Source: an uncultured Armatimonadota bacterium (GTDB taxonomy: Bacteria > Armatimonadota > Fimbriimonadia > Fimbriimonadales > Fimbriimonadaceae). From it: a stretch of DNA of 55,058 bases. The position numbers and the translations under genes are program-made. This document shows, in pieces, positions 1 through 8,175 of the stretch. Numbering within the stretch: the stretch's first letter is position 1; each line of letters opens with the position of its first letter. The stretch lies in assembly GCA_903904815.1 (NCBI GenBank), contig CAIVDU010000091.1:1-55058 (forward strand), read 5' to 3'. A model generated the notes under the pieces. That model saw only the letters and a program-made list of their open reading frames with translations, searched no databases and had not been told where the DNA came from.

Positions 1-312
1 AAGAAGAAAGAACTGCTGATCGGCGGTTGGTACAACATCTTGATGGCGTCTTTGACGTCCTTTGGTGGTATCGCGACCGGGTTCGGCGCCATGTACATGC
101 AGAAGGTGCCGTTCAAGGGCCTGATCTTTAACCACATGGTTCTCGCCCTCACCTCGGCTACTCTGATGCTGATCATGGTCGGACTCCGGGTTCACCGTCA
201 CGAGAAGATGCACGTTCCCACTCGAGTGGTGTACTTCCTTCTGGCCGCGACCTGCTTTGTCCTCATCTCTTACGCCGGCCACCTTGGTGGCGCCTTCGTC
301 TACGGTGAGTAG
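1..312 (+). CDS. DUF2231-like membrane protein, C-terminal part (5' truncated)
   Basis: The reading frame is open from the first base of the window, so the gene begins outside it; 103 residues are visible. At least three hydrophobic stretches alternate with short polar loops, and the protein ends in GHLGGAFVYGE. That ending resembles the closing GHLGG-VYG segment of DUF2231 membrane proteins, a family of unknown function often found beside cytochrome or Rieske genes. The partner genes that could support that link lie upstream of the window. A strong intrinsic terminator follows 43 bp after the stop, so this is the last gene of its transcript. Family assignment is moderately sure; function is unknown. 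Confidence 0.6.
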   Translation, partial: KKKELLIGGWYNILMASLTSFGGIATGFGAMYMQKVPFKGLIFNHMVLALTSATLMLIMVGLRVHRHEKMHVPTRVVYFLLAATCFVLISYAGHLGGAFVYGE

Positions 313-354
313 ATTCGTCGACTGACCTCTCTTTGGTTCTCGTCGCACACGCCT

Positions 355-401
355 AACCCCTGCCTCTTCAGTGCTTCCCGCCAGAAGAGGCAGGGGTTTT
401 T
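355..401 (+). terminator. Rho-independent terminator after the DUF2231-like gene
   Basis: A perfect 15-bp inverted repeat (AACCCCTGCCTCTTC at 355-369 with its complement at 384-398) encloses a 14-nt loop. The 3' arm runs into five T residues at 397-401. This is a textbook intrinsic terminator and separates the upstream operon from the SARP regulator gene. Confidence 0.93.
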
Positions 402-485
402 GTACATGGATGTCACCAAGTCTGCAGGACTACACAGTCCCCTCACATAACCCATTCGTGTCGGCATCTGTGCTCGTCATCAACC

Positions 486-507
486 TGGTTACGATTTGGT
501 TACGATT
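486..507 (+). promoter_or_regulatory. Tandem 11-bp direct repeat, candidate SARP-binding site
   Basis: The 11-mer TGGTTACGATT occurs twice back to back at 486-496 and 497-507. It can be read as the heptamer GGTTACG repeated with a 4-bp spacer, that is, an exact 11-bp period or one helical turn. SARP-family activators with OmpR-type winged helices typically bind direct heptamer repeats with this period. The repeat lies 77 bp upstream of the first possible start of a SARP-type gene, so autoregulation is a reasonable inference. Between the terminator (ending at 401) and the gene start at 584 nothing else was recognised. Confidence 0.5.
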
Positions 508-583
508 GCTGCTCATAGTTCCTTCGCACAAGGCACTTCCTCACGATGAAAGGTAGGCTCAACATGCTGGTGGCCGTCTGGAG

Positions 584-3130
584 ATGCAGACTTTTGAGCA
601 GAAGATCGGCGGGCATGCATATCGAAATCGAGAAGAGGCTCGTTCGATCGTGATCCAGAATTGGCGATTGACTCTTTTGGGGACTCTTTCCATCTCCGCC
701 CCGGATGGGAAAGTCTTTCGAGTGAATCGGCCAAAAGTAGCCGAACTCCTTTCCTTCCTTGGGATAAGGAAGACTCGAATCGTTGATCGTGATTCAATTG
801 CCGAAGCGCTCTGGCCTGAGGCTGATTTCAACTCAGCGAGAAATCGGCTGAAGCAGACACTTGCCCTGCTGCGACAGGAAATACCCGACCTACCGATATT
901 AGTCCACGGCAAGAATGGACTGGAACTCGATCGATCATTGATCGAAATCGATGTCGAGTCAGTGGAGGGACGCATCAAGTGGCTCCGCGCCATGCCACCA
1001 CATGAACGTGAAGAAGCTGCTCGGCAGCTTTGGGAGAAGGTGAGGGAGGGGCTTCTTCCTGAATTGAGATTCCCTTGGTTGACGTCGGAGCAGATGAGAT
1101 TTGCGTCTCTCCGCGATAAAGTGCGATCGGAGTTCGAACACGTGGCTCCCGAGACCCATGCGGCTTTTCGTTTTGGGGATGAGTTCGGTGGGACTAATGT
1201 GCCGCTCGTGGGACGGGATGCCGAAATTGCCTGGATCGACAACTGGATGAAAGCCAGCCCAGAGCGATATCTGATTCTGGTCGGAGCACCCGGAGTTGGA
1301 AAAACGCGGCTGCTAAAGGAGGTTTTCGCGTCGGAACGCGAAATCTGCGACGCATCGGTATCCCTGAGCACCGTGCAAGTTTCCGAGACGCCTTGGCTAG
1401 AGCGCTTAGGCCAGGTGTTGGGCATCCGTGGCCGGGATCAAGTTACCGAGAGTCTCGTTCAGTTGCTTCGAGGATTCAAGAGGCCGCTGCTCGCAATTGA
1501 CGACCTTGATCAGGCAGATTCCGTGATGAGAGAGTGGATTCACCAGGTCTGTTCCCTAGCCCCCAATGTCAAGGTGATCGGTACTGCCAGGCGACGCCAA
1601 TCGGATCCGCATCACCTTCATCTCGATGTCCTCCCGCTGACATCCAATGGTGTTGGAGTGGACATTGCGGCGGGGCTATTCACCAGATTCGCTAGCCATT
1701 TCGGAATCGCGCCGAGGGTGTTGGAGCAGCATCAGGCCTCTATCGGCGCGATCGCCACACACTTAGAAGGGCATCCTTTGTCGCTGGAGGTTGCGGCGGG
1801 ATGGCTGCCTTACATGCAGGTGGATCGGTTGCTCGGTCAACTGAAGAACTCACCCGGCTTGGTCATTGGCCGTGCCGCTCAGGGCCGAGACTCACTAACC
1901 CAGTGCCTCGCGGCAATCTGCGAGTCGTTACCTGAGGCGGAGCGAGTTGCCCTAAGAAAGCTGTGCGTTTGTAAGGGCGGATGCGGGGAAGATCTGGCTG
2001 AAGAACTGCTCGGCGTCGACTGGCCATGGATGCTGAGAGCGCTCTGCGATCGGTCCTTGGTGTTTAAGGTAGAGGGTAGAAGGGGCAATCGGTTTGTGGT
2101 TCTCCAGGCAATTCGCGAGTCGGTGGAAGCCGTGGAGCCCGCTGAGGGCGTTCTGTCCGCGAAGGTTCACCATCGCTCCGCTTGCTATCGCATGGCCGAG
2201 TTGGCGTCTTGGCAGATCAACGAGGCGGACAGGGGACCCTGGCTCGATTGGTTGAGAGATGAATCCGACAATGTGTTGATCGCATGCTCCCGAGCTCTTG
2301 AAGACGATAGTCTGGTCTGTGACGCGCTTGAACACCTTCACCGGTTGCGTAGCGGATTTTGGCTCATTCAGAGAGTCAGCGACTTCTCAAAGATCCTGTT
2401 AGATCTTTGTATTCGGGCTTCTATCATCGTGCCTGACTGGGGAGCAAAGGCTCCATCCGCGCTGGTCCGGTATCGATTGAAGGAGATTTCGAACGCAGGT
2501 TCTCCTTTGGAGGCGGTTGAGCCAGCTAGGTTTCACACGGAGGCTTTACAAGCTGCCGGGTGCAGCGCATTTGAAATCGCCGATTCGTACGACGTTGAAG
2601 GCGAGACGCGAATCCGCGCCCAAGACCTAGCAGGCGCTTACCACTGCTTTCTCGAAGCGAGTCGGCACTTTATCGAAGCGGGCTATCGGCGACACGCGCT
2701 TTGGATGGAGCCAAAGCTAGCTCACGTCGAAGACCACCTCGCTGGCAAAACTGTTGGTAATTCGCGTCGCGCGAAAGCCTTGGACAGAGCCATAGAAATC
2801 GAAGATTTCAACAGCGTCGGGATGTACTCGAAACAGTTTGCCAAGAACTTGATGGCAGAAAAGAGATGGGACGAAGCATTGCCGCTTGCCGAACAGGCGG
2901 TAGCCGCCTTTAAGAGAGTGGGTGAAACCCAGTTTGTCTTTTTGTCCCTTCTCGTGGTCTCGGTCGCAAAACTTGGGCTAGGCGATCGAGAAGGAGCGAT
3001 ATTTGCCGTCGAGCAGGCGGCTGATTTTGAGCCAGTTGCAGGCGACCTTAATTTGCCAGATTACAATCGGCTCCGGGAAGCTCTCGCCGAAGGCGCTAGT
3101 TTCGACATTGCAACCATCGATCGGTACTGA
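584..3130 (+). CDS. SARP-type transcriptional regulator with NB-ARC ATPase and TPR-like C-terminus
   Basis: 848 residues. An OmpR/SARP-like winged helix occupies roughly residues 27-125 (WRLTLLG, then a helix containing ALWPEADFNSARNRLKQTL). A short BTAD-like helical segment follows to about 185. The central STAND/NB-ARC ATPase has a VGRDAE entry motif, Walker A GAPGVGKT at 234-241 and a Walker B-like LLAIDDLDQ near 303. The C-terminal 500 residues are helical and TPR-like. This is the architecture of AfsR-type regulators, in which ATP binding and a C-terminal sensor gate DNA binding. An alternative GTG start at 650, preceded by AGAAGAGG, would place the winged helix at the very N-terminus and is equally plausible. 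The likely targets are unknown; the 11-bp tandem repeat at 486-507 is a candidate own operator. Confidence 0.85.
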   Translation: MQTFEQKIGGHAYRNREEARSIVIQNWRLTLLGTLSISAPDGKVFRVNRPKVAELLSFLGIRKTRIVDRDSIAEALWPEADFNSARNRLKQTLALLRQEIPDLPILVHGKNGLELDRSLIEIDVESVEGRIKWLRAMPPHEREEAARQLWEKVREGLLPELRFPWLTSEQMRFASLRDKVRSEFEHVAPETHAAFRFGDEFGGTNVPLVGRDAEIAWIDNWMKASPERYLILVGAPGVGKTRLLKEVFASEREICDASVSLSTVQVSETPWLERLGQVLGIRGRDQVTESLVQLLRGFKRPLLAIDDLDQADSVMREWIHQVCSLAPNVKVIGTARRRQSDPHHLHLDVLPLTSNGVGVDIAAGLFTRFASHFGIAPRVLEQHQASIGAIATHLEGHPLSLEVAAGWLPYMQVDRLLGQLKNSPGLVIGRAAQGRDSLTQCLAAICESLPEAERVALRKLCVCKGGCGEDLAEELLGVDWPWMLRALCDRSLVFKVEGRRGNRFVVLQAIRESVEAVEPAEGVLSAKVHHRSACYRMAELASWQINEADRGPWLDWLRDESDNVLIACSRALEDDSLVCDALEHLHRLRSGFWLIQRVSDFSKILLDLCIRASIIVPDWGAKAPSALVRYRLKEISNAGSPLEAVEPARFHTEALQAAGCSAFEIADSYDVEGETRIRAQDLAGAYHCFLEASRHFIEAGYRRHALWMEPKLAHVEDHLAGKTVGNSRRAKALDRAIEIEDFNSVGMYSKQFAKNLMAEKRWDEALPLAEQAVAAFKRVGETQFVFLSLLVVSVAKLGLGDREGAIFAVEQAADFEPVAGDLNLPDYNRLREALAEGASFDIATIDRY

Positions 3131-3183
3131 CAGGATCGCGACCGTTCGCTTATAGTGTTGTTAATGTGGGTCAAAGAAGTCCT

Positions 3184-4818
3184 GTGAAGGCCGAACGATC
3201 GGTGTCCGGTGTCCGGTGGACCATCTGCGCGTTGATTTTCTTCGCCACGACGGTGAACTACCTGGATCGTCAGCTCTTCTCGCTGTTGGTTCCCTTTTTC
3301 GAGGACGATTTAAAGTTAGGGCCGACCGACTTGGCGCTCATCAACGTGAGCTTCGTGCTTCCTTACGGCCTTGCAATGATCTTCGTCGGTCGTTTCATCG
3401 ACCGCGTGGGAATTCGAAAGGGTCTGGGAAGCACCTTCCTTCTCTGGAATCTCGCCTCAATCGGGCACGCTCTGGTCCGAAGCCTAACTGGCTTCATGGG
3501 AATACGCTTCCTGCTGGGACTTGGGGAATCGGGCATGTTTCCGGCGGCCGTAAAGACCATGACGGACTGGTTCCCGTCGAAAGAGCGGTCGTTGGCGACC
3601 GGGCTCTTTAATGCGGGGGCCAACTTCGGAGCCATTCTGGCTCCCCTGCTCGGAGTCTGGATCGCGACCGTCTTTGGTTGGCGGGCGTGCTTCTTCGTGA
3701 CTGGAGGCGCCGGACTGCTGTGGATCTTCTTCTGGAATCGTTTCTACCGCGATCCTGAGGTGCATCCGAAAGTTTCCCCTGAGGAGCTGGCCTACATTCG
3801 TAGCGATGGGGAAGATGCGCTGCCAAGCATCAGCTACAGCCAGCTGTTTGGTATGCGACCGGTTTACGGCCTCGGGCTGGCCAAGGCCTTGACCGATGCT
3901 CCGTGGTGGTTCTATCTGACCTGGATGCCCAAATTCCTAGTCGATCAGTTTCACCAGACGACCACCTTCATGGCCATGGCCATTCCTGTCGTCTATATCG
4001 TCGCCGACGTCGGATCTGTCGCCGGCGGTTGGATGTCCTCCACGTTGATTCAGCGAGGGACCTCCGTCGGTTCCGCACGCAAATTGGCAATGCTCGTGTG
4101 CGCAGTGGCCGTGCTTCCAGTGATGACGATCGGTTCCCTGGTCGATCACGCTCCATTGCTTGGGATCCAAAGTGTCTATTGGGCCGTTGGTATCGTGGCG
4201 TTGGCGGCAGGTGCGCATCAGGGTTGGAGCTGCAATTTGTTCACCTTGATCTCCGACACGGTTCCCAAGAACGCGGTTGCGATGGCGGTTGGCGGGATCA
4301 ATGGTTTCGCGATGGTGGGTGTCTCGGCAATGCAGTTCTTCGTCGGCCGATCGGTGCAATTGACGAGTTCATACACTCTTCCGTTTGTCGTCGCCGGGAG
4401 TCTGTACCTCATTGCCTTGTTGATCCTGCAGATCTTCATCCCTAAGGTCGAGCCCAATCTCGGTCTTCGCAGAGCCAGCATCCCGGCCGTCGTCGCCGGC
4501 GCGGTCGTCGTTCTGATCGCCTTGGGCGGTCTTCAATATGCTCTCAATCGCCCGCCTTACGAGTCGGTATCCGACTATCTGGCTCAACGCGGAAACGAAC
4601 TCCACGCGACGCCCCAGGTAGGACCGTCGGCCACGGTCGGCTGGATGAAAGCCGAATGGATTCTTTGGACTCCCAAAACCGGGAGCGCAAAGTTCGAACT
4701 GATTAAGCTGGATTCTCGCCAGCAACCCTTTATTGAGTCCAAGGGGGTGAAGGCCGCTCGCTATCAAGGTCCGACCATGGAGAAGGTCCGGTCAAGCTTC
4801 CTCGGTCGGTCGTTGTAA
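3184..4818 (+). CDS. MFS transporter, ACS (hexuronate/sugar-acid) type, with C-terminal extension
   Basis: 544 residues. The first 440 or so show twelve hydrophobic segments and MFS signatures: an NYLDRQLFSLL first helix, a GRFIDRVGIRKG loop between helices 2 and 3, and GLGESGMFPAAVKTMTDWFP in helices 4-5. These are typical of the anion:cation symporter family that imports glucarate, galactonate or hexuronates. After helix 12 the protein continues for about 100 residues. This extension holds one more hydrophobic segment (VVAGAVVVLIALGGLQYAL) and a soluble tail of about 80 residues, which is unusual for the family. GTG at 3184 was chosen because it gives the short N-terminus normal for the family; GTG at 3166 is the alternative. 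Only 53 bp separate it from the SARP gene, so co-transcription is possible. The substrate cannot be told. Confidence 0.85.
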   Translation: MKAERSVSGVRWTICALIFFATTVNYLDRQLFSLLVPFFEDDLKLGPTDLALINVSFVLPYGLAMIFVGRFIDRVGIRKGLGSTFLLWNLASIGHALVRSLTGFMGIRFLLGLGESGMFPAAVKTMTDWFPSKERSLATGLFNAGANFGAILAPLLGVWIATVFGWRACFFVTGGAGLLWIFFWNRFYRDPEVHPKVSPEELAYIRSDGEDALPSISYSQLFGMRPVYGLGLAKALTDAPWWFYLTWMPKFLVDQFHQTTTFMAMAIPVVYIVADVGSVAGGWMSSTLIQRGTSVGSARKLAMLVCAVAVLPVMTIGSLVDHAPLLGIQSVYWAVGIVALAAGAHQGWSCNLFTLISDTVPKNAVAMAVGGINGFAMVGVSAMQFFVGRSVQLTSSYTLPFVVAGSLYLIALLILQIFIPKVEPNLGLRRASIPAVVAGAVVVLIALGGLQYALNRPPYESVSDYLAQRGNELHATPQVGPSATVGWMKAEWILWTPKTGSAKFELIKLDSRQQPFIESKGVKAARYQGPTMEKVRSSFLGRSL

Positions 4819-4835
4819 GGGAAATCCGACGGTTA

Positions 4836-4860
4836 CCGCAGAGTTAACGAGCGACTGCGG
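4836..4860. terminator. Hairpin between convergent genes
   Basis: CCGCAG at 4836-4841 pairs with CTGCGG at 4855-4860 around a 13-nt loop, between the MFS gene (plus) and the TPR-sulfotransferase gene (minus, stop at 4844). There is no T-tract, so a role as bidirectional terminator is only suggestive. Confidence 0.3.
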
Positions 4861-6745
4861 GACCATGCTTCAGACCCACCAACTGGGAGAATTCTCCGAG
4901 CCATGGCTCGTATTTTCGCCATCGTTCGACCGAGGTCTTGTAAAAAGGCTGGCGAACTTGCCAAGCGCTGGGCGTGGCAACCATCCGCTTGTTCTCTTGG
5001 GGGTTCAGACACGCGTCATCCCACGGTAACCCGCAGAAGTCCAACATCTCCCCGATGACCTGCCGGGGATCGCTCACCAACTGCTCGTAGTCAATCTCAA
5101 GGAACCTATCGGCGGGCAATGTCCGTCTCCAGTGCTCCATCACCCTCAGATACTGCTTGTAAACAAACGCAATGTCGGCCTTGTTGTTTCCCCCTTCGTG
5201 GGGCATATGGTTGGGGGTTGCCCAGATAGAGAGGCAGGTGTCGACTGGCAAACGGCGGATGTGGATGATTCGGGCATTTGGCAACGCACGATGAATGAGT
5301 CCAGCAAAGAGGTAGTTGCCTGGCATCTTATCCGTGATCCGGAGCGCCTTCGGAGCTTTGCTGGTCATCTCGCTGACATATTCGTGCCCGAGGGCTTCGA
5401 TTTCCGACGGGATCAGCTCGTTTGCATCGGTTTGGATGGCTCGATTCCAGTTCCGTGACCAGTAGAGTTGTTCGCCCACGCCCTCAACTTGGGGATGACT
5501 GCTAAGAATCTGTTCGGAGAGCGACGTGCCGGATCTCATCATGCCAATGATCAGAATGGGGATGTCCGAGTTCGAGGTCACACCCGACTTCCGAACATTG
5601 TCCACCGCTCCGAAGCTGGCGAGTATGCGGTCGACATGCTTCTCATACCGGGCTTCGTCGAACGGAGCGGTCCCAAATTTGACCAGTCGCGTGATGCGGT
5701 TCGCTTCGTCGTAGTGTCGCATCGACTCTTCGAACTCTTTGAGGTCTTCAAGCGCCTTACCCAAACCGTAGTTGACCGAGATCAGTTCGGTCTGACTCAA
5801 ACTCTCCGTCTGAGCTAACGCTCGCATGCGATTCACGAGTGCGCGATCCGTTTCGGTAACCTTTTGATTCTGCATCAGCGAATCGAAAGCGGCGATTTGT
5901 CGGGGATTCTTTTCAAGCGCGCGCCGAAGGTTCTCGTTGGCCTCCTCGATGTATCCCAGGGGGCGCTGGCGAATCGCGGTTTGTAGGGCCTCGTTACCAG
6001 TTGGGTCAAGTTCAATTGCCCTTCGCAAATGTTCCTCAGCCTGAGCGATCTCTCCGATTTCCGTCATGGCTCCACAGGCCAGCAGGTGGGCCGAAGCGGA
6101 AGCAGGGAAGAGGGAGACAAGCTGTCGCGCACAACTTGCGGCGGCCTCGTAGTCGCAAAGCGTGATGAACGTCTGTCCCAAGGCAAACAGGTTTTCCAGT
6201 GTAGGCGCAAGACGGGCCGCGTGAGAAAATGCCTGCACCGCTTCGCCGTCCTTGCCATCGAGTTGTTTGGCTTTGCCGAGATTGTGGTGGGCCGGTGCGA
6301 ATGTGGGCTGTAAGGCAATGGCGCCCTCAAAGGACAGGCAGGCTTCGTCAAGCCGGCGCGACGCCATCAGCGCGCGTCCTAAATTGTTGTGGGCCTGGGC
6401 ATCGTTTGGACGTAAGGTCACTCCTCGCTGGCACAGTTCGATGGCTTCGTCGAATCGACCGTTTTCGCGTAGTAGGGTGGCCAGAGACACGATGGCTTCA
6501 TAGGCATGCGCGTCGAGTTCAATGACGCGAGACAAGTGTCGTATGGCCAAATCGGCATCGCCGAGTCGCGCATAGGCGACACCAAGAAGAAAGAGAGCGG
6601 GAACGCTGTCCGGAGAGACTTCCAGCGCTCGGCCAGCATGATCCCGAGCCGCCTCAAACTGCCCTGCCCGAAGAGCGTTGGCAGCCAGTGTCATCAGGCG
6701 ATCGGGGCTGTTAGTTTCCGGTTTCAATGGCATGAAAGTTTGCAT
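4844..6745 (-). CDS. TPR-sulfotransferase fusion protein (copy 1)
   Basis: 633 residues from the ATG at 6745; an ATG at 6733 is also possible, and a longer frame to 6790 has an unconvincing N-terminus. Roughly residues 10-340 are tandem TPR units (repeats such as AHNNLGRALMASRRLDEAC). The C-terminal 250 residues are a PAPS-dependent sulfotransferase of the Sulfotransfer_3 / tyrosylprotein-sulfotransferase-like kind. The 5'-phosphosulfate-binding loop reads GMMRSGTSLSEQ near residue 400, and the 3'-phosphate site reads RIIHIRRLPVDTCLSIWAT. The TPR part probably binds a peptide or protein acceptor. It is clearly paralogous to the gene at 10249-12141, with the same domain order and near-identical motifs including WQVRQPFYKTSVERWRKYEP. 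No signal peptide is visible, so it should act in the cytoplasm. The acceptor is unknown. Confidence 0.85.
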   Translation of the reverse strand: MQTFMPLKPETNSPDRLMTLAANALRAGQFEAARDHAGRALEVSPDSVPALFLLGVAYARLGDADLAIRHLSRVIELDAHAYEAIVSLATLLRENGRFDEAIELCQRGVTLRPNDAQAHNNLGRALMASRRLDEACLSFEGAIALQPTFAPAHHNLGKAKQLDGKDGEAVQAFSHAARLAPTLENLFALGQTFITLCDYEAAASCARQLVSLFPASASAHLLACGAMTEIGEIAQAEEHLRRAIELDPTGNEALQTAIRQRPLGYIEEANENLRRALEKNPRQIAAFDSLMQNQKVTETDRALVNRMRALAQTESLSQTELISVNYGLGKALEDLKEFEESMRHYDEANRITRLVKFGTAPFDEARYEKHVDRILASFGAVDNVRKSGVTSNSDIPILIIGMMRSGTSLSEQILSSHPQVEGVGEQLYWSRNWNRAIQTDANELIPSEIEALGHEYVSEMTSKAPKALRITDKMPGNYLFAGLIHRALPNARIIHIRRLPVDTCLSIWATPNHMPHEGGNNKADIAFVYKQYLRVMEHWRRTLPADRFLEIDYEQLVSDPRQVIGEMLDFCGLPWDDACLNPQENKRMVATPSAWQVRQPFYKTSVERWRKYEPWLGEFSQLVGLKHGPAVAR

Positions 6746-6824
6746 TAAGCAATGAGCAGTTTGCAGTGAAGAACGGCGCGGATGGCACAACTCTCATTCC
6801 TGGGATTGAGCCACTGTTCAGGTC

Positions 6825-6854
6825 AACCGCTAACCGCGAACTACCAACCGCTAA
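6825..6854. repeat. Cluster of AACCGCTAA-type 9-mers
   Basis: AACCGCTAA at 6825-6833, AACCGCGAA at 6832-6840 and AACCGCTAA at 6846-6854 lie in the leader between the pilin/lipoprotein terminator and the TPR-sulfotransferase start. The same 9-mer or a one-base variant appears upstream of other genes in the window: 33545-33553, 40513-40521 (complement) and 46202-46210. It may be a shared regulatory or dispersed repeat motif. Confidence 0.4.
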
Positions 6855-6857
6855 CCC

Positions 6858-6891
6858 AAAAAAGGGTGACACGACCTTGCACGTGCCACCC
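6858..6891 (-). terminator. Rho-independent terminator of the pilin-lipoprotein transcript
   Basis: On the minus strand GGGTGGCACG (6891-6882) pairs with CGTGTCACCC (6873-6864), ten pairs including one G-U, with an 8-nt loop, and runs straight into six T residues (6863-6858). It lies 16 bp after the stop of the small lipoprotein gene and closes that transcript before the sulfotransferase gene. Confidence 0.85.
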
Positions 6892-6906
6892 AACCTTCAC
6901 TCGTTT

Positions 6907-7050
6907 TTAGTTTCCTGGAGCCTTGTTTGGATTTGTCGCTCCGCCACCAGGGGCGTGGGCGTAGTCACCAGCTTGAATTGGCACCCCGCTCTTGGGCGGA
7001 TCCGAGGAACATCCTTGGACCGCCGAGAGAGCGAGGACCGCGAGGCCCAT
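6907..7050 (-). CDS. Tiny lipoprotein downstream of the pilin gene
   Basis: A 47-residue frame begins 13 bp after the pilin stop on the same strand. It starts MGLAVLALSAVQGCSSDPP: a short hydrophobic stretch, a lipobox-like VQGC with Cys14, then a polar tail rich in Gly, Pro and Asn. This layout is that of a very small secreted lipoprotein. A GGAGGAG sequence lies about 55 nt upstream, inside the end of the pilin gene, but nothing strong stands directly before the ATG, so translational coupling to the pilin gene is likely. A terminator follows directly. The product's role is unknown; position suggests a link to the pilin-like protein. The main doubt is its length and the lack of a basic residue before the hydrophobic stretch. 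Confidence 0.55.
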   Translation of the reverse strand: MGLAVLALSAVQGCSSDPPKSGVPIQAGDYAHAPGGGATNPNKAPGN

Positions 7051-7063
7051 GAGCCAGATCGAC

Positions 7064-7954
7064 TTAGAAGATATACGCTGTCGGGTTATAACCAGCAGGG
7101 CAAACTCCTCCGGGAACGGCTACTTGAGAATGGGTCTTGGCCTGCGGGAAGTACCCGACATAGGCAGTGCCGACTGCTCCGCGTCCAGCGTCTGGACCAA
7201 CGGAAACCTTGGCGTACTTGGCATGGCCGTCAGCGTAGGCGAAGTTAGCGCCTCCGTTGAATCCTCCGCTCTTTAAATCCGCTCCGGCGGTACCAGCGCC
7301 CCAAAGCTCATATCCCCAGCCTGCCTGGCTGACGTCCCAATCGAAGTCAACGGTCACGCCAGATCCATTTGGCTGGCAAGAGCTTCGGCTGAACCAGTTG
7401 TTGGATGGGCCAAGCAGAACCGTTCCCGCAACATCCGGGATCGAGGTCATCGATGCGGCACCGGGAGTCAACGGGTTGGAGTCTTGGTGAGCAATGAACT
7501 CGTTGTAGGTGTAAGTGACGCGATACTGGTCCGAAATGTTGGTGTCGGTGTAGCTGGTCTGTCCTGGCTTCCAGTATCCCTTGCACCAGTACAGCGTGTC
7601 GGAGTTGGATGGGTTTGCAAAGATGCCCTTGTTCTTCACGTATGGCATCAAGCGATCGGTCCACCAAGGTCCCATCTCACCGTGAGTGAAAGCGGTGGCA
7701 CTGCTGCAACCTGGGCAGCTTGTGGACCAAGTGGCGGCATAGGGGAATGCCATCGCCTCGTCGTCATAGTCACCCGAATACATAAGGCTCGCGAGTCCGA
7801 GCTGCTTGTTCTGGGAAAGGTCGTTGGTCTTCTTGGCGGCGAGCTTTGCCTGTGCGAAGACCGGGAATAGGATAGCAGCCAAGATGGCGATGATCGCAAT
7901 TACGACAAGTAGTTCAATGAGGGTAAAGGCACGTTGATTATTGGAGCGTTTCAC
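7064..7954 (-). CDS. Prepilin-type secreted protein (N-methylation domain, H-X9-DG-like C-terminus)
   Basis: 296 residues. GTG start at 7954 with a perfect AGGAGG (7966-7961) six bases upstream. The leader MKRSNNQRA ends before the type IV prepilin motif FTLIELLVVIAIIAILAAIL with Glu at +5, so a prepilin peptidase should cleave before the Phe. The body is a globular domain of the DUF1559/type II pseudopilin kind, with NFAYADGHAKY near residue 240. The mature protein holds about 17 tyrosines and several cysteines (SCPGCSS, YWCKG). One early site is GDYDDE, an acid-flanked tyrosine. Such proteins are numerous in Armatimonadota and Planctomycetota, and their function is not established. The gene lies between a sulfotransferase gene and a halogenase gene, which raises the question of whether it is a modified substrate. 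Confidence 0.9.
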   Translation of the reverse strand: MKRSNNQRAFTLIELLVVIAIIAILAAILFPVFAQAKLAAKKTNDLSQNKQLGLASLMYSGDYDDEAMAFPYAATWSTSCPGCSSATAFTHGEMGPWWTDRLMPYVKNKGIFANPSNSDTLYWCKGYWKPGQTSYTDTNISDQYRVTYTYNEFIAHQDSNPLTPGAASMTSIPDVAGTVLLGPSNNWFSRSSCQPNGSGVTVDFDWDVSQAGWGYELWGAGTAGADLKSGGFNGGANFAYADGHAKYAKVSVGPDAGRGAVGTAYVGYFPQAKTHSQVAVPGGVCPAGYNPTAYIF

Positions 7955-8175
7955 AAATGTCCTCCTGTGGGACGGGTAGTGGATCGATGAAGAGATGGTT
8001 TCAAAAGCTCGGCTTATGTTTCCTGCCGTGTAACGGACTATGACCTTGAAGGTGACTCTCCGTTAACTTAGGTAATTGCATAAACTTGTCGAAAACATGC
8101 GCTATAAGGATGAAATCTCCTTTGAAGGCACATATAGTCCGCTCTTGCTAAAAGACCGATGTATGAAATTGTTTC

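Noticed and set aside
4844-6790. Start of the first TPR-sulfotransferase at 6790
   Set aside because: The added 15 residues are unlike the paralogue, and the ATG at 6745 or 6733 fits better.
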